Part shown: in pieces, positions 8,523 to 16,427 of the stretch | Position numbering within the stretch: the stretch's first letter is position 1 | Layout: each line of letters starts with the position of its first letter | Source: Taklimakanibacter deserti | GTDB taxonomy: Bacteria > Pseudomonadota > Alphaproteobacteria > Rhizobiales > Aestuariivirgaceae | Reading direction: 5' to 3' | NCBI GenBank assembly: GCA_003574785.1 | Contig: QORU01000007.1 | Span: 124,001 to 188,000, forward strand | DNA: 64,000 nucleotides | Translations under genes and position numbers: made by a program | Notes under the pieces: generated by a model | Database searches by the model: none | Seen by the model: the letters and a program-made list of their open reading frames with translations, nothing else | What the model was told of the DNA's origin: nothing

Positions 8523-9769
8523 CTGGTCTCATTGGCCGGCCCGAATCGCTCGTTCTGCAGCAGTGCACGAATGAGGGTTTGCCGGGCCTCGGCTCGATCT
8601 GCTCCAGGCTTTACACCATTGCGGATTTCTCTCTCGGCATTTCGGACATTGCGATTGGATGTTGCACGGGCCAGCAAAGCAGCAGCTGGCCCGCTCGCTC
8701 GCGAAAGTGTTGGCAATGCACCTACACCTCCTCCTATCAGTGTCCCTATTGCTCCGCCGGTGACGGCTGTCGACGCGTCACCAAGCAATAATCCCGCACT
8801 TCCACCGATCTGACCTCCTGTCTTACTGCTGTCTTTGACATTTTTAATGAACCTCTCGATCTCGTCCGGAAATGGCAAGGGCAAAGCCGATTTTCGCTCA
8901 ACCCAGCGCGAAGTCCTTTCTACGAGATCATCACCGCCCGCGCGCCGCACCGCGGCCTGCTCTGAAGGTGAAAAATGCCTTATCCCTTCAGGCGTCATCT
9001 TCCCAGACGGATCGGCCGCTTCGTCGAGGATCGCACCTTTCTTCGCCTGTGCGGCCGGCACCTGTCTTTGACGCAGTGCGTCGGCGAAGCGCTCAGGATT
9101 TCTTTCCCCCACCTTTGCTATGCGCGCTTCGGCCTCATCGAGCAGGTCATCCCAATATTTCGTCGGGTGCGGCATGCGCGGACCAGGTCGCCCAAGGCGC
9201 GGCCTGCCGCCCGTTAACACCGATGCACCAAGACGCGCCAAATCCTCGTAGCCCGTACCTTCGGCGAGTTGGCCCGCCGCTTCGGAGGCGAGTGAGCTGC
9301 CGAGCCACATGGCCCCTTTGCGCGCCAGGCCGGCGGGTCCGGTCACGAAGCTTGGCGCGAGCTCGCCCATGGTACGGGCATATTTGCCGGCGGTCGTGCG
9401 CGGCTGATGCTTGAACAGGCCTTCGGAATTCAAGCCGAACCCTCTGGTATAGCCGTTCATCGCCTGAAGCGTCTCATCCGAAGTCGGGAGATAATCGTCG
9501 ACCGCCTTCAGTTGCGTATCCAGCCAGGCGCGATGCTCCGGCGTGTCTTCAATGACCCCTGCCTTGCGTCCGACCCAGTCGCCGCCGCGGGTCGCCATGT
9601 CGATCGCCGCCATGGGAAGTCCGACCACGCCGGCAACGCCTTCGCCGACACCGGTCAATCCGCTGCGTGCGACATCTTCGAGGACATCGATCTCGCCCTT
9701 CCTGCGCATCTCGCGCTCGCGGGCTTGCGCAAATTCAAAGGCCTTTCGGCGATCGGGGGTTACGAGCAT
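8297..9769 (-). CDS. Phage internal virion/ejection-like protein, 3' end probably altered
   Basis: The last late gene of the phage cluster. From the ATG at 9769 it would be 490 residues (an ATG at 9802 adds 11). It has a charged N-terminus, Gly/Ala-rich amphipathic segments (about 30-60), and a glycine-zipper-like hydrophobic stretch (about 330-365) of the kind seen in podoviral ejection proteins that enter membranes. No enzyme motif is seen. Sequence up to about the RALLQNERFG segment (base 8535) looks phage-like. The remaining 75-80 residues, antisense to the membrane-protein gene, are low-complexity Ser/Arg/Ala and are probably read-through into foreign DNA, meaning the gene was cut at the cluster border. 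Confidence 0.6.
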   Translation of the reverse strand: MLVTPDRRKAFEFAQAREREMRRKGEIDVLEDVARSGLTGVGEGVAGVVGLPMAAIDMATRGGDWVGRKAGVIEDTPEHRAWLDTQLKAVDDYLPTSDETLQAMNGYTRGFGLNSEGLFKHQPRTTAGKYARTMGELAPSFVTGPAGLARKGAMWLGSSLASEAAGQLAEGTGYEDLARLGASVLTGGRPRLGRPGPRMPHPTKYWDDLLDEAEARIAKVGERNPERFADALRQRQVPAAQAKKGAILDEAADPSGKMTPEGIRHFSPSEQAAVRRAGGDDLVERTSRWVERKSALPLPFPDEIERFIKNVKDSSKTGGQIGGSAGLLLGDASTAVTGGAIGTLIGGGVGALPTLSRASGPAAALLARATSNRNVRNAEREIRNGVKPGADRAEARQTLIRALLQNERFGPANETSYFPWLSETCECFSRARRVIATIASAAPRRTQVIRTQWPRSSAIPSTAHPTASEASTTATRAMAKYTGSLQPIAC

Positions 9770-9856
9770 TATGATGATCCTTTCGTCGATGATGCCGGTC
9801 ATTCAGGGAGGAGAGGTGCCTATAAAGCGAGACCGCCTCTCCAGTTTGCCTGCTCC

Positions 9857-10102
9857 CTATTGGTGGATGCGGCGGACACTCGCGCGCCAAAGGATGTCGG
9901 CGATCTTCCTTTCGGCGGCGGCGATAGACTTCTCTTCCATGCCGGGGAAGGCCACATGCAAGGCCTCGTGAACGAGCGTCGACAGCCATTCCCGGGGTTT
10001 CTGGCGCTGCTCTATTTCGATGATGCCCTCGTCCAGGAAGACACGGCCGACGGCGCGCTGACGCTTCAGCTTGCGCTCCACGATCCTGACCTTGCGAGGC
10101 AT
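9857..10102 (-). CDS. Small phage zincin-like protein (81 aa)
   Basis: The ATG at 10102 follows directly after the stop of the o-spanin gene. The protein is helical with the motif LVHEALH at about residues 43-49, fitting the HExxH zinc-metalloprotease core, and a conserved-looking acidic/aromatic segment FPGMEEKSI after it. A longer ORF upstream is only the antisense-like frame of Rz1. Proteins of this type occur in phage late regions; the activity is unproven. It closes the lysis cassette. Confidence 0.6.
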   Translation of the reverse strand: MPRKVRIVERKLKRQRAVGRVFLDEGIIEIEQRQKPREWLSTLVHEALHVAFPGMEEKSIAAAERKIADILWRASVRRIHQ

Positions 10103-10103
10103 G

Positions 10104-10385
10104 TCATTTCCCGGCGGCCGTCTGGCGCAGGCGCAGATACCACGCCTTGCTCTTGCGCAAGCGCGAGTTGGCTTGCTTGAGGGCCATGCGGTCGCGCGCC
10201 AACGCGTCGCGCGCATCCTGCTCGGCCCTGAGCTTCTGCACCGGCACGGGCGCCATGAAGGACGGCGGCTTGGGCAGTCTCGTGCCCGAGGCGTCGATGA
10301 CGGGAACCGACCTATTGCAGGCGCTCAGCATCAGGACCAAGCAGGCACTTGTCAGGACGTTTCGCGAGTTCTTCAAGGTAAGCAT
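10104..10385 (-). CDS. Rz1-like outer-membrane spanin lipoprotein
   Basis: 93 residues. The signal peptide ends in the lipobox LMLSAC, so the mature protein would be a lipoprotein starting at Cys23. It is followed by a short Pro-rich stretch (PKPPSF, PVPV) and a basic helix, the layout of o-spanins. It starts inside the i-spanin gene in another frame (74-base overlap), the classical Rz/Rz1 arrangement. Together they would span the periplasm and fuse inner and outer membranes in the last step of lysis. Confidence 0.8.
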   Translation of the reverse strand: MLTLKNSRNVLTSACLVLMLSACNRSVPVIDASGTRLPKPPSFMAPVPVQKLRAEQDARDALARDRMALKQANSRLRKSKAWYLRLRQTAAGK

Positions 10386-10650
10386 CGATCACCTTCTTCT
10401 GCTGTTCGTTTTCCTGCTCCAGTTCGGCGCGCAGCCGGTCTTCTGCTTCATCCGCCTCCTTCTGGACTTTCAGCTCGAGCTCGAGTCTCACGATCTTCGC
10501 CTCGAGCTGCTTCGCCTTCCACAAGCTGTCGGCGAGGGAATAGCCGAGGCCATAGACGTAAAAACTCCAGGCCGCGAAGGCGACGACGGCGCCGATCGCG
10601 AGCCAGGCCCGCAGCGAAAGACCGCTCAGGCCAGAAACTATCCAGCTCAT
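10312..10650 (-). CDS. Rz-like inner-membrane spanin
   Basis: 112 residues from the ATG at 10650, which overlaps the endolysin stop by four bases (ATGA). One N-terminal membrane segment (about residues 12-35) is followed by a long Glu/Lys/Leu coiled coil (about 43-100), as in i-spanins. The upstream part of the longer open frame is an artefact of the endolysin gene. It works with the Rz1-like lipoprotein whose gene begins within it. Confidence 0.8.
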   Translation of the reverse strand: MSWIVSGLSGLSLRAWLAIGAVVAFAAWSFYVYGLGYSLADSLWKAKQLEAKIVRLELELKVQKEADEAEDRLRAELEQENEQQKKVIDAYLEELAKRPDKCLLGPDAERLQ

Positions 10651-11324
10651 CCGAACAAGCGGTCCCACAGCCGCTCTCTGCGGTCCTCGCCGATCGCCCA
10701 GAGCGTCGCCACACCCGCAATGCCGATGAGGGCGCCGATGACGAGAAGACCGCGCCAATCGAGAAACGAGGACAGGCCAAGCCCCAAGCTCGATGCAAAG
10801 CTGTCGGCCGCACCGGCGAGTGCTGTGCCGCCGATCGTGCCGTAGGCGCCGGCAACGGCCCATTTGGCGGGCGTCGTCCCGCCTCGCGAAAGGAACAGCC
10901 GCTTCTCGGCTGCCCTCCGCCGCGTGAGACCGGGAAGAACCCTGCCGCCGGCCTTGTTCCAGGCGAGGAACGCCTCGGCCGCCCTCATTTCCTCGCCGAT
11001 ATTGAAGGCACGGGCGACGCTCGATCGCGTGAAATTGCCGGGCCCGATGTTGAAGCAGAGGCTCACCATCGCGTCGAACTGATTTTGCCTCGGCGGGCGT
11101 GTGACCACCTTGTCGACGACGCGCTCATATTCGATCAGATCCTGGGCGAGTATCGCTTCAGCCTCGAGCCTCGTGATGCGCATGCCGGCCGCAGGTCTCG
11201 GCGAGCCTGCCTGCGCCGTGTGGCCGTAACCAATGGTCCAGATGCCGAGGGAATCCTGGTAGGCTTCGAGGCGCAGACCCTCATATTGCTTGATCAGGGC
11301 GAGGCCCCGTGATCCGGTCTTCAT
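10647..11324 (-). CDS. GH24 endolysin (lysozyme) with C-terminal membrane segment
   Basis: 225 residues from the ATG at 11324. The catalytic triad of phage T4-type lysozymes is present with exact spacing: E15, D24 and T30, followed by the TIGYGHT signature. It would cleave the peptidoglycan glycan strand. Unusually, a Gly/Ala-rich linker leads to a second hydrophobic stretch near residues 190-212 and a short basic tail, so the enzyme may be anchored in the inner membrane by its C-terminus. There is no N-terminal signal or signal-arrest segment. It overlaps the protease gene upstream (ATGA) and the Rz gene downstream. Confidence 0.88.
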   Translation of the reverse strand: MKTGSRGLALIKQYEGLRLEAYQDSLGIWTIGYGHTAQAGSPRPAAGMRITRLEAEAILAQDLIEYERVVDKVVTRPPRQNQFDAMVSLCFNIGPGNFTRSSVARAFNIGEEMRAAEAFLAWNKAGGRVLPGLTRRRAAEKRLFLSRGGTTPAKWAVAGAYGTIGGTALAGAADSFASSLGLGLSSFLDWRGLLVIGALIGIAGVATLWAIGEDRRERLWDRLFG

Positions 11325-12247
11325 TGGGCCATCCTGTCCATGATGCGCTGGAAGATGCGCGGCCATGTCTCGAGGTCCATGGTCATGACGTGACCGGGAC
11401 CGCTGCTCATTCTCTCATCAATCTTCGTCGCACCGTCCTTGGCGATGCCCGGACCGTTTGCGTCCTTGAAGCCCTTGTCCTTCAAGAGTTTCTTGGTTGC
11501 CGCGATCGGAACGACAAAGTTGATCCCGGCACCACGAAGGCCGGCGTCAAGCGTGCCGACAATCTGCCCCTGCTCGTTGAGGACCGAGCCGCCGGAATTG
11601 CCGCCGATAGCCACGGCATCGATCTGAAAGACCTTGATCTTCTTGCCGCGGCCGAAGTCGAGCGTGCGTTCGGTGGCGGAGACGATACCTTTGGTGAGCG
11701 AATTGTCGAACTCGACGCCGGGATTGCCCACGACATAGATGGTCTCACCGCGCTTGAGCCTGTAGTCATCGGGCGCAAGCGTGGCGGCATAGCTTAGGAC
11801 ATATTCCGGGTCGACGATCTGGAGAATAGCGACGTCGTTCTCGGGGTCTCGCGCCCATATCTTCGCCGTCAGGCTTTGCCGGGAGACGATCTCGTAGTTC
11901 TTGACGATGTTCTTGGAGACGACCAGATCCAGGCGGCGCTCGACGGTGGCGGTCGTGACCACGCCGGTGATCGGATCGACGAACTCCTTTTGCTCGCGGC
12001 GAATCCGGTTCCTGACGCAATGGTCCGCCGTCAGGATGAATCGGTTCAGGATTGAGATCACCGTGCCGGAGCAGAAATCCCCATCCTCATCACCAACGAG
12101 GACGTTAGCTTTGTCTATATAGTCGTTGATGGCGTCAATGCTCCATTGCGGGGCGGCCTCTGCTGCCGAGCAGGACTCGATATCGATGAGCACGGCCATG
12201 ATGCCGAATGCGCAAAGGGCCGCGATCAGCCACTTCTGGACTGTCAT
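11321..12247 (-). CDS. Secreted trypsin/HtrA-like serine protease
   Basis: 308 residues. A signal peptide (about 1-28, ending near CSAAEA) is followed by a chymotrypsin-fold domain with the triad H76 (TADHC), D138 (NDVAIL) and S218 (GGNSGGSV). No PDZ domain follows, only about 60 residues of linker and tail. The family includes periplasmic stress proteases and secreted trypsins. Here it sits between holin and endolysin with a four-base overlap to the latter, so it is part of the lysis operon. A role in cleaving envelope proteins during release, or in activating the endolysin, is inference. Confidence 0.8.
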   Translation of the reverse strand: MTVQKWLIAALCAFGIMAVLIDIESCSAAEAAPQWSIDAINDYIDKANVLVGDEDGDFCSGTVISILNRFILTADHCVRNRIRREQKEFVDPITGVVTTATVERRLDLVVSKNIVKNYEIVSRQSLTAKIWARDPENDVAILQIVDPEYVLSYAATLAPDDYRLKRGETIYVVGNPGVEFDNSLTKGIVSATERTLDFGRGKKIKVFQIDAVAIGGNSGGSVLNEQGQIVGTLDAGLRGAGINFVVPIAATKKLLKDKGFKDANGPGIAKDGATKIDERMSSGPGHVMTMDLETWPRIFQRIMDRMAQ

Positions 12248-12277
12248 GTGAATGTTCCTTTTGGGAGAGATTGGAGA

Positions 12278-12454
12278 CTAGTGCTTCGGCTTCCGCCAAT
12301 CCCGCAGAAGCTTGATGATCTGGAGGACGGCAAGCAAAAGACCGAAAATCGGGAGCAACAGCGCGGCAGCAGCGGACACGTCAAACAACATCCTGATCCA
12401 CCAGGGAGAGACGATTGCCGCGCCGGCAATGGCGAAGTTCGCGAGAGCGGTCAT
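12278..12454 (-). CDS. Putative holin (58 aa)
   Basis: A short gene with ATG at 12454 and TAG at 12278. The product has a hydrophobic segment near residues 4-18, a second and longer one at about 26-46, and a basic C-terminal tail (KLLRDWRKPKH). Two membrane segments and a charged tail directly before protease, endolysin and spanins are what a small phage holin looks like. It would form the membrane lesion that triggers lysis. The family was not identified by sequence. Confidence 0.6.
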   Translation of the reverse strand: MTALANFAIAGAAIVSPWWIRMLFDVSAAAALLLPIFGLLLAVLQIIKLLRDWRKPKH

Positions 12455-12457
12455 TGC

Positions 12458-12778
12458 TTATCCCACCGTGAGACCGACCATGGTATTGCTGTCGTTTTCT
12501 CCCCAACTCGCCTGAATTGATACTCCATTGCCGCTCTGTTTGGGGACGTAGGCTGCGGATGTCGGCTCGTAAAACAGGTCACCATCATCCTCATCTTCGA
12601 AGTATTGTTCGAAAAATTCGGTAGCGCCTGTCCATGAGCAGTTGGGGATCACATTTATCGAGGAGCTGCGCCGGGAAAGGAAGATCCCATAACCATTGGC
12701 TGGAAAATCCATGGAGAGTTGGAGCGGCTCGGCCTCTTCCGTGCTTGCAGTGTCATGGGCGGTTCCTCCGCCCTGCAA
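12458..12778 (-). CDS. 3' part of a frameshifted phage structural gene
   Basis: 106 residues, acidic and beta-rich, ending just four bases before the putative holin. It aligns by pattern with the C-terminal half of the phage protein at 30794-31477: a P-x-G-[FY]-G segment, then an SWTGATE-like strand, then a final NDSNTM strand against NDGGMI. The N-terminal half is encoded in another frame by the preceding gene (12753-13148). Joined by a +1 shift near 12780, the two would make one protein of about 229 residues, the same size as the paralogue. So this is either a broken gene or a programmed-frameshift product. Confidence 0.6.
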   Translation of the reverse strand: MQGGGTAHDTASTEEAEPLQLSMDFPANGYGIFLSRRSSSINVIPNCSWTGATEFFEQYFEDEDDGDLFYEPTSAAYVPKQSGNGVSIQASWGENDSNTMVGLTVG

Positions 12779-13148
12779 ATTGTCGAGTGCTATGCACCAT
12801 TACACTACGCACTGCATGGCTGAAGGTAGCGACGACAACGGCGGCGCTGCCTGTAGGGACAGTGGCGGACGCGATCGCAAGAATGATATCGTCGCCATTA
12901 TTGTGCTGCACCTCGATGGTGGCCGAAATCCCGCCGATCGTCACGGAATTAAGGGCGGCGGGACCAGGCGATACGAGTCCCAGTTCAGCGGAGATGAGCG
13001 CATAGACCTTTCTTGTCGCCGAGGCGGTACCGATCGGCCTTGCATCGCTGGTGACCAGCACATTGCTTGTTGTGCGCGTATACCAGCTTGTGTTGCGCTC
13101 CAGCTCGGCGACGCCAGCGCCGGCGAAGAAACCCGGAGCCGTCATCAT
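12753..13148 (-). CDS. 5' part of a frameshifted phage structural gene
   Basis: 131 residues from the ATG at 13148, overlapping the tail-fibre stop. After a short lead it carries the beta pattern VYALISAE, LNSVTIGGIS, IILAIASATVPTG and VVVATFS. The same pattern, in the same order, occurs in the phage protein at 30794-31477 (VIYAYVFN, LPNSVMIGGV, IALSLYAALVPAG, VIVATTYP). The reading frame then leaves the homology and stops, while the homology continues in the frame of 12458-12778. A virion surface or baseplate-type function is inferred from position. Confidence 0.6.
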   Translation of the reverse strand: MMTAPGFFAGAGVAELERNTSWYTRTTSNVLVTSDARPIGTASATRKVYALISAELGLVSPGPAALNSVTIGGISATIEVQHNNGDDIILAIASATVPTGSAAVVVATFSHAVRSVMVHSTRQFAGRRNRP

Positions 13149-14011
13149 GGCACGATGTCTCCGATGAGCAGCCATTCATCGGTCGCGATCTTGATCAGCG
13201 ATCCGGCCGAATACTGCGTGCGCGCCTTGTAATTGTTGGCGGGGCGAAGCGTGACGCCGGCGCCCTGCGTGAAGGTGATCCGGCCTATGCCCTTCTGCCA
13301 CCAGTCGATCTTCGACTTCACCGGGAAGGCGACCGACGAATTGGGCGGCACGGTCCAGGTGATGGCGGAGGCATTGCTGCCCGAGACCAGGCGACCCTTG
13401 TCGGTGAGCGCGAATGTATAGGTCGTGCCGGTCTGGTCATTGACGGCCGAATACTCGCCTAGTGGTTCAAATGATGTTCCACCGACATTAGGGTTCAGCA
13501 GGATCACATCGGTGCCGTTGTAGACGCAATCGCAGATGTGGCCCGCGCCCGTGATGTCGCCGATCGCCAAGGCAACGCCGTTCAGCTTCTTGATCGTCTT
13601 CGCGCCCAGGCCGTCGACACTGATGGTCGGATTGACGGACGTATTCATCGCACCAGCGGTGAAGCGGAAGCGCATCTTGGCGGTGTAGGCCGTGAAGGTC
13701 GGCGCGAAGATGGCGGTGATGGCATCGGCGGAGCCGCCGACCGAGGCAGCATGCGCAACGATGTCAGATTGCACCTGCCCCAGATTGGCGCTGTCGGTCG
13801 CCGCCGTTCCCGCGCCCTGATTGGTGAACTTGAAGCCGCCCATGGGCTGATTGGCCTGCCAGGGCGCCGTGCCGTTCACATTGATGCTGTTGGTCATCGC
13901 CTCGGCATTGTCGGCGACATAGGCGTTGTATTTGGCGCTTTCGATGGGCGTGTTGGGCGTGGCCGTTGTGCCGGCCGGCGGGCCGTACACGCCCGATCCG
14001 TTGCGGGGCAT
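13145..14011 (-). CDS. Phage tail fibre protein
   Basis: 288 residues. The start MPRNGSGVYGPPAGTTATPN and the following SAKYNAYVADNAEAMTNSIN segment are typical of short tail-fibre proteins of alphaproteobacterial prophages. The rest is Gly/Ala/Thr-rich beta structure (about 50-280) with few charged residues, as in trimeric fibres. It probably binds the host surface. The downstream gene starts within its stop codon. Upstream lies the low-GC insertion at 14.3-16.4 kb. Confidence 0.75.
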   Translation of the reverse strand: MPRNGSGVYGPPAGTTATPNTPIESAKYNAYVADNAEAMTNSINVNGTAPWQANQPMGGFKFTNQGAGTAATDSANLGQVQSDIVAHAASVGGSADAITAIFAPTFTAYTAKMRFRFTAGAMNTSVNPTISVDGLGAKTIKKLNGVALAIGDITGAGHICDCVYNGTDVILLNPNVGGTSFEPLGEYSAVNDQTGTTYTFALTDKGRLVSGSNASAITWTVPPNSSVAFPVKSKIDWWQKGIGRITFTQGAGVTLRPANNYKARTQYSAGSLIKIATDEWLLIGDIVP

Positions 14012-14624
14012 GGATTACCTCATAGGAAATGATAGGGGCACTCAAAGAACGTTTGAGCGGCGGGACGACTCGGCCTAATCTTTGGGCATCCTCGCACCGA
14101 GGTCTCTGCGACCGGGCTATGATACGCCTGCCTCTCAAAGAGACACCCTTGGTGCCTGCACAAGGTAGCGGGAGCGCAATCGAATACCTCGTGGCCCTCA
14201 GACGGTCGCGCCGTTCCTTAAGCCGATCAGGCAGGGCTCCGAGGACCCGCCCAAGGCAGTTCGCGACTGTCGAGGGCGGGCCGATGCTGCCACGAACGGC
14301 GGTTACCCGTTCGGTGGCCATGACCAACAGCAACCTTACGGTTCTGTGGGCTCACGGACCAGAAAGGTTCAGGGCAATGCGCCCGACCAAGCTGGTTGTT
14401 ATCGAGGTCCGCCTCAATGTCGCCCTCTGTCTCTTCGGGATAGCGGCGATTATTACGGCAATCCTCGCTTAGCAGGGAGGCTGCTCGGCCAACGCTGGGT
14501 GGCCTTTCCCTTTCTGTTGGCCGTCTTCTTTGGCTCTGTGTCGGAATTTCAGCGTGCGGCTTGTGCGGTGTATGAGCATGCCACTTTAAATTCGTCGCGT
14601 CTTTCATCTTCGGGAGTCTTTGCC
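14012..14624. other. 613-base non-coding or poorly coding region at the edge of the moron island
   Basis: No convincing gene on either strand. A possible tiny membrane peptide lies at 14377-14472 on the plus strand (31 residues, one hydrophobic segment), too weak to call. The stretch lies between the minus-strand tail-fibre gene and the plus-strand HEPN-like gene, so it should contain promoters for the latter and the transition from phage to inserted DNA. Confidence 0.4.
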
Positions 14625-15134
14625 ATGACTCACGTCCCGACTTTCAATTCCCAGCAGGAATCGGAACGGATCTATATCGTTTGCGGTCGGATCGCCATCT
14701 ATTGGGGGCCTGTTGAGCTAAGCGTTGAAGGCGTCCTTACCAAGCTTCGGAATAATCTTCGATATGGGCAAACCCCTGGCAGCTTCCTATGGTCAATACC
14801 CTTCCCGAAACAGTTTGGGAGGAAGGTCGAGGAAATCAAGCTTCACCTGAAATCATCACCCAAATACGCCAACGTAAGAAGTGAGGCCGCCCCCCTACTC
14901 ATTCGTTGCTACAATGCCTTTCAGGTTCGAAACCATGTGGTTCACAGCGTCTGCCAAGGGACGGACTCAAAGGGAAGGGTGATTTTCGGAACCTCGGATC
15001 ACAAGAAGGGCAAATCGTATGTTGAGGTACGGCTCAGTCCCAAACAACTCGAAAACGCCGCTGTGGCCATGCTGCGCCTGGTTGATGAGTTGAAGAAGCT
15101 ACACGATCAATTGCACAATCCGGCCTTGCGGTAA
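14625..15134 (+). CDS. HEPN-like candidate RNase (169 aa), phage-borne accessory gene
   Basis: Start at ATG 14625. An alpha-helical, soluble protein with no signal peptide. It carries FQVRNHVVHS, giving R102-N103 and H107: the R-x4-H motif, with a polar residue after Arg, that marks HEPN-domain ribonucleases found in toxins and abortive-infection systems. Helices before (about 10-45 and 85-100) and after (about 135-165) fit a HEPN bundle. It reads against the phage late genes and has visibly lower GC than its surroundings. The neighbour at 15272 is convergent. RNase activity is inference from the short motif; another helical family remains possible. Confidence 0.55.
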   Translation: MTHVPTFNSQQESERIYIVCGRIAIYWGPVELSVEGVLTKLRNNLRYGQTPGSFLWSIPFPKQFGRKVEEIKLHLKSSPKYANVRSEAAPLLIRCYNAFQVRNHVVHSVCQGTDSKGRVIFGTSDHKKGKSYVEVRLSPKQLENAAVAMLRLVDELKKLHDQLHNPALR

Positions 15135-15271
15135 ATTTCACAATCTTCCGGGATTAAGAACAATGCTCGAAAGTCTTAGGAAGCAGTCTCACTTGATGCT
15201 GGAAGTCTTCTTATGGCCTTAGGTTCCTGGTGAGCATTGCGCTAAGTAGCGTTGAACCCATCTAGCAAAAA

Positions 15272-16387
15272 TCACACTCGCTTCTTTGGATAGAATAACG
15301 CTGGCTCCGCTCCAAGCTTTTCACAGTACTCCATCGCCGTATCACGGGCGACGATCCAATACGGATTTGCAGCGACCGGGACATTGTTGGTTTTTGCTAT
15401 GGCGTCTTTGATAACTTCGCCCAAATTTTCTCTGACTACTTTCAATCCACCGGACTCAATATCGCGGCTTAGCGCCTCGAAGCGGTCGCGAGCTTTTTGC
15501 GAAGGCAAAGGCAGACTTGGTAAATAGCATTCCCACAAGCATGCAATCTCGTAGAGTTTGAACCTGTCGAGCGCGTCCCATTTGTCCCAGTCGATCGGGT
15601 TAGAAACTTGGCGGACCGTCACATGCGGCGGTTTGATTTCTTGCTTTCGTATTACATCCAGATATTCCCTAACAATCGGGTCTATGTCAGCGTGTGTAAA
15701 GGACCGTCGGTACTTTTTGTCGTGGTACTCAAAGAAGAAAGTAAACGGAACAAACTTCGAAAGAAACTTGTCTACCGGCATGGGCTTTCGGTCAGGCGAA
15801 AAAAAGGCGTGAGTGGCTATACTCGCGCCAACCGGTATCGGATTTATCTCATCACCGGAATAGAAGGAATCGCCAATCTTGAAGTAGAGTGGATATATAT
15901 CGTTGGTGGTGTCCGACCTGACATAACCGTGGGCGTTTGTGATTGGGTCGCCCGTTAGGTTTTTTCCGTACGCATAGAAATCATGGACAACAATTGCCCC
16001 TTGTGGCGCACTCATACCGATGAAAGGGTAGTTCTTGTGTAGGTCAAAATTCCATTCAAGGTCAGTCTTGGGTCGTTTCTCGACCGCGTTCCCCTCTATC
16101 GTTTTGGTCGTGTCCGGTAATAGCGCAACGGGTTGCTGAGGCGACGGCAATGACGAGGTGTTATGGATAGCACGCGCGATTATGAAACCTCCAAGCAGTG
16201 CGCTCGCGAGAGAGCCCAATCCGCTACTCAGGAAATTGGAAACCTGTGGCCAATGAGCGAGCATAAATTCCATGTCACCCGCCTTGCCTATTAGCCATAG
16301 CGTCGGCTTCCACAGAACAATGGCCGTGCCCAGAATTCCCAGTGGCGTTTGTATCGCCGCCAATAGACGACGGATGGCCGCAAACAT
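15272..16387 (-). CDS. Membrane-anchored hypothetical protein (371 aa), phage-borne accessory gene
   Basis: Two membrane segments at about residues 12-35 and 53-74, then a roughly 295-residue soluble domain of mixed beta (about 110-245) and alpha (about 260-365) structure. The segment KLYEIACLWECYLPSLPLPS near residue 280 resembles a short helical module seen in many uncharacterised bacterial proteins, but I cannot name it. GC content looks near 50%, lower than the phage genes on both sides. Its 3' end faces that of the HEPN-like gene. Position and composition fit a prophage accessory gene such as superinfection exclusion; that role is inference. Confidence 0.55.
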   Translation of the reverse strand: MFAAIRRLLAAIQTPLGILGTAIVLWKPTLWLIGKAGDMEFMLAHWPQVSNFLSSGLGSLASALLGGFIIARAIHNTSSLPSPQQPVALLPDTTKTIEGNAVEKRPKTDLEWNFDLHKNYPFIGMSAPQGAIVVHDFYAYGKNLTGDPITNAHGYVRSDTTNDIYPLYFKIGDSFYSGDEINPIPVGASIATHAFFSPDRKPMPVDKFLSKFVPFTFFFEYHDKKYRRSFTHADIDPIVREYLDVIRKQEIKPPHVTVRQVSNPIDWDKWDALDRFKLYEIACLWECYLPSLPLPSQKARDRFEALSRDIESGGLKVVRENLGEVIKDAIAKTNNVPVAANPYWIVARDTAMEYCEKLGAEPALFYPKKRV

Positions 16388-16427
16388 GCCGGACTCATAT
16401 CATACCCTCTCTCCCTACCCCAAGGGC

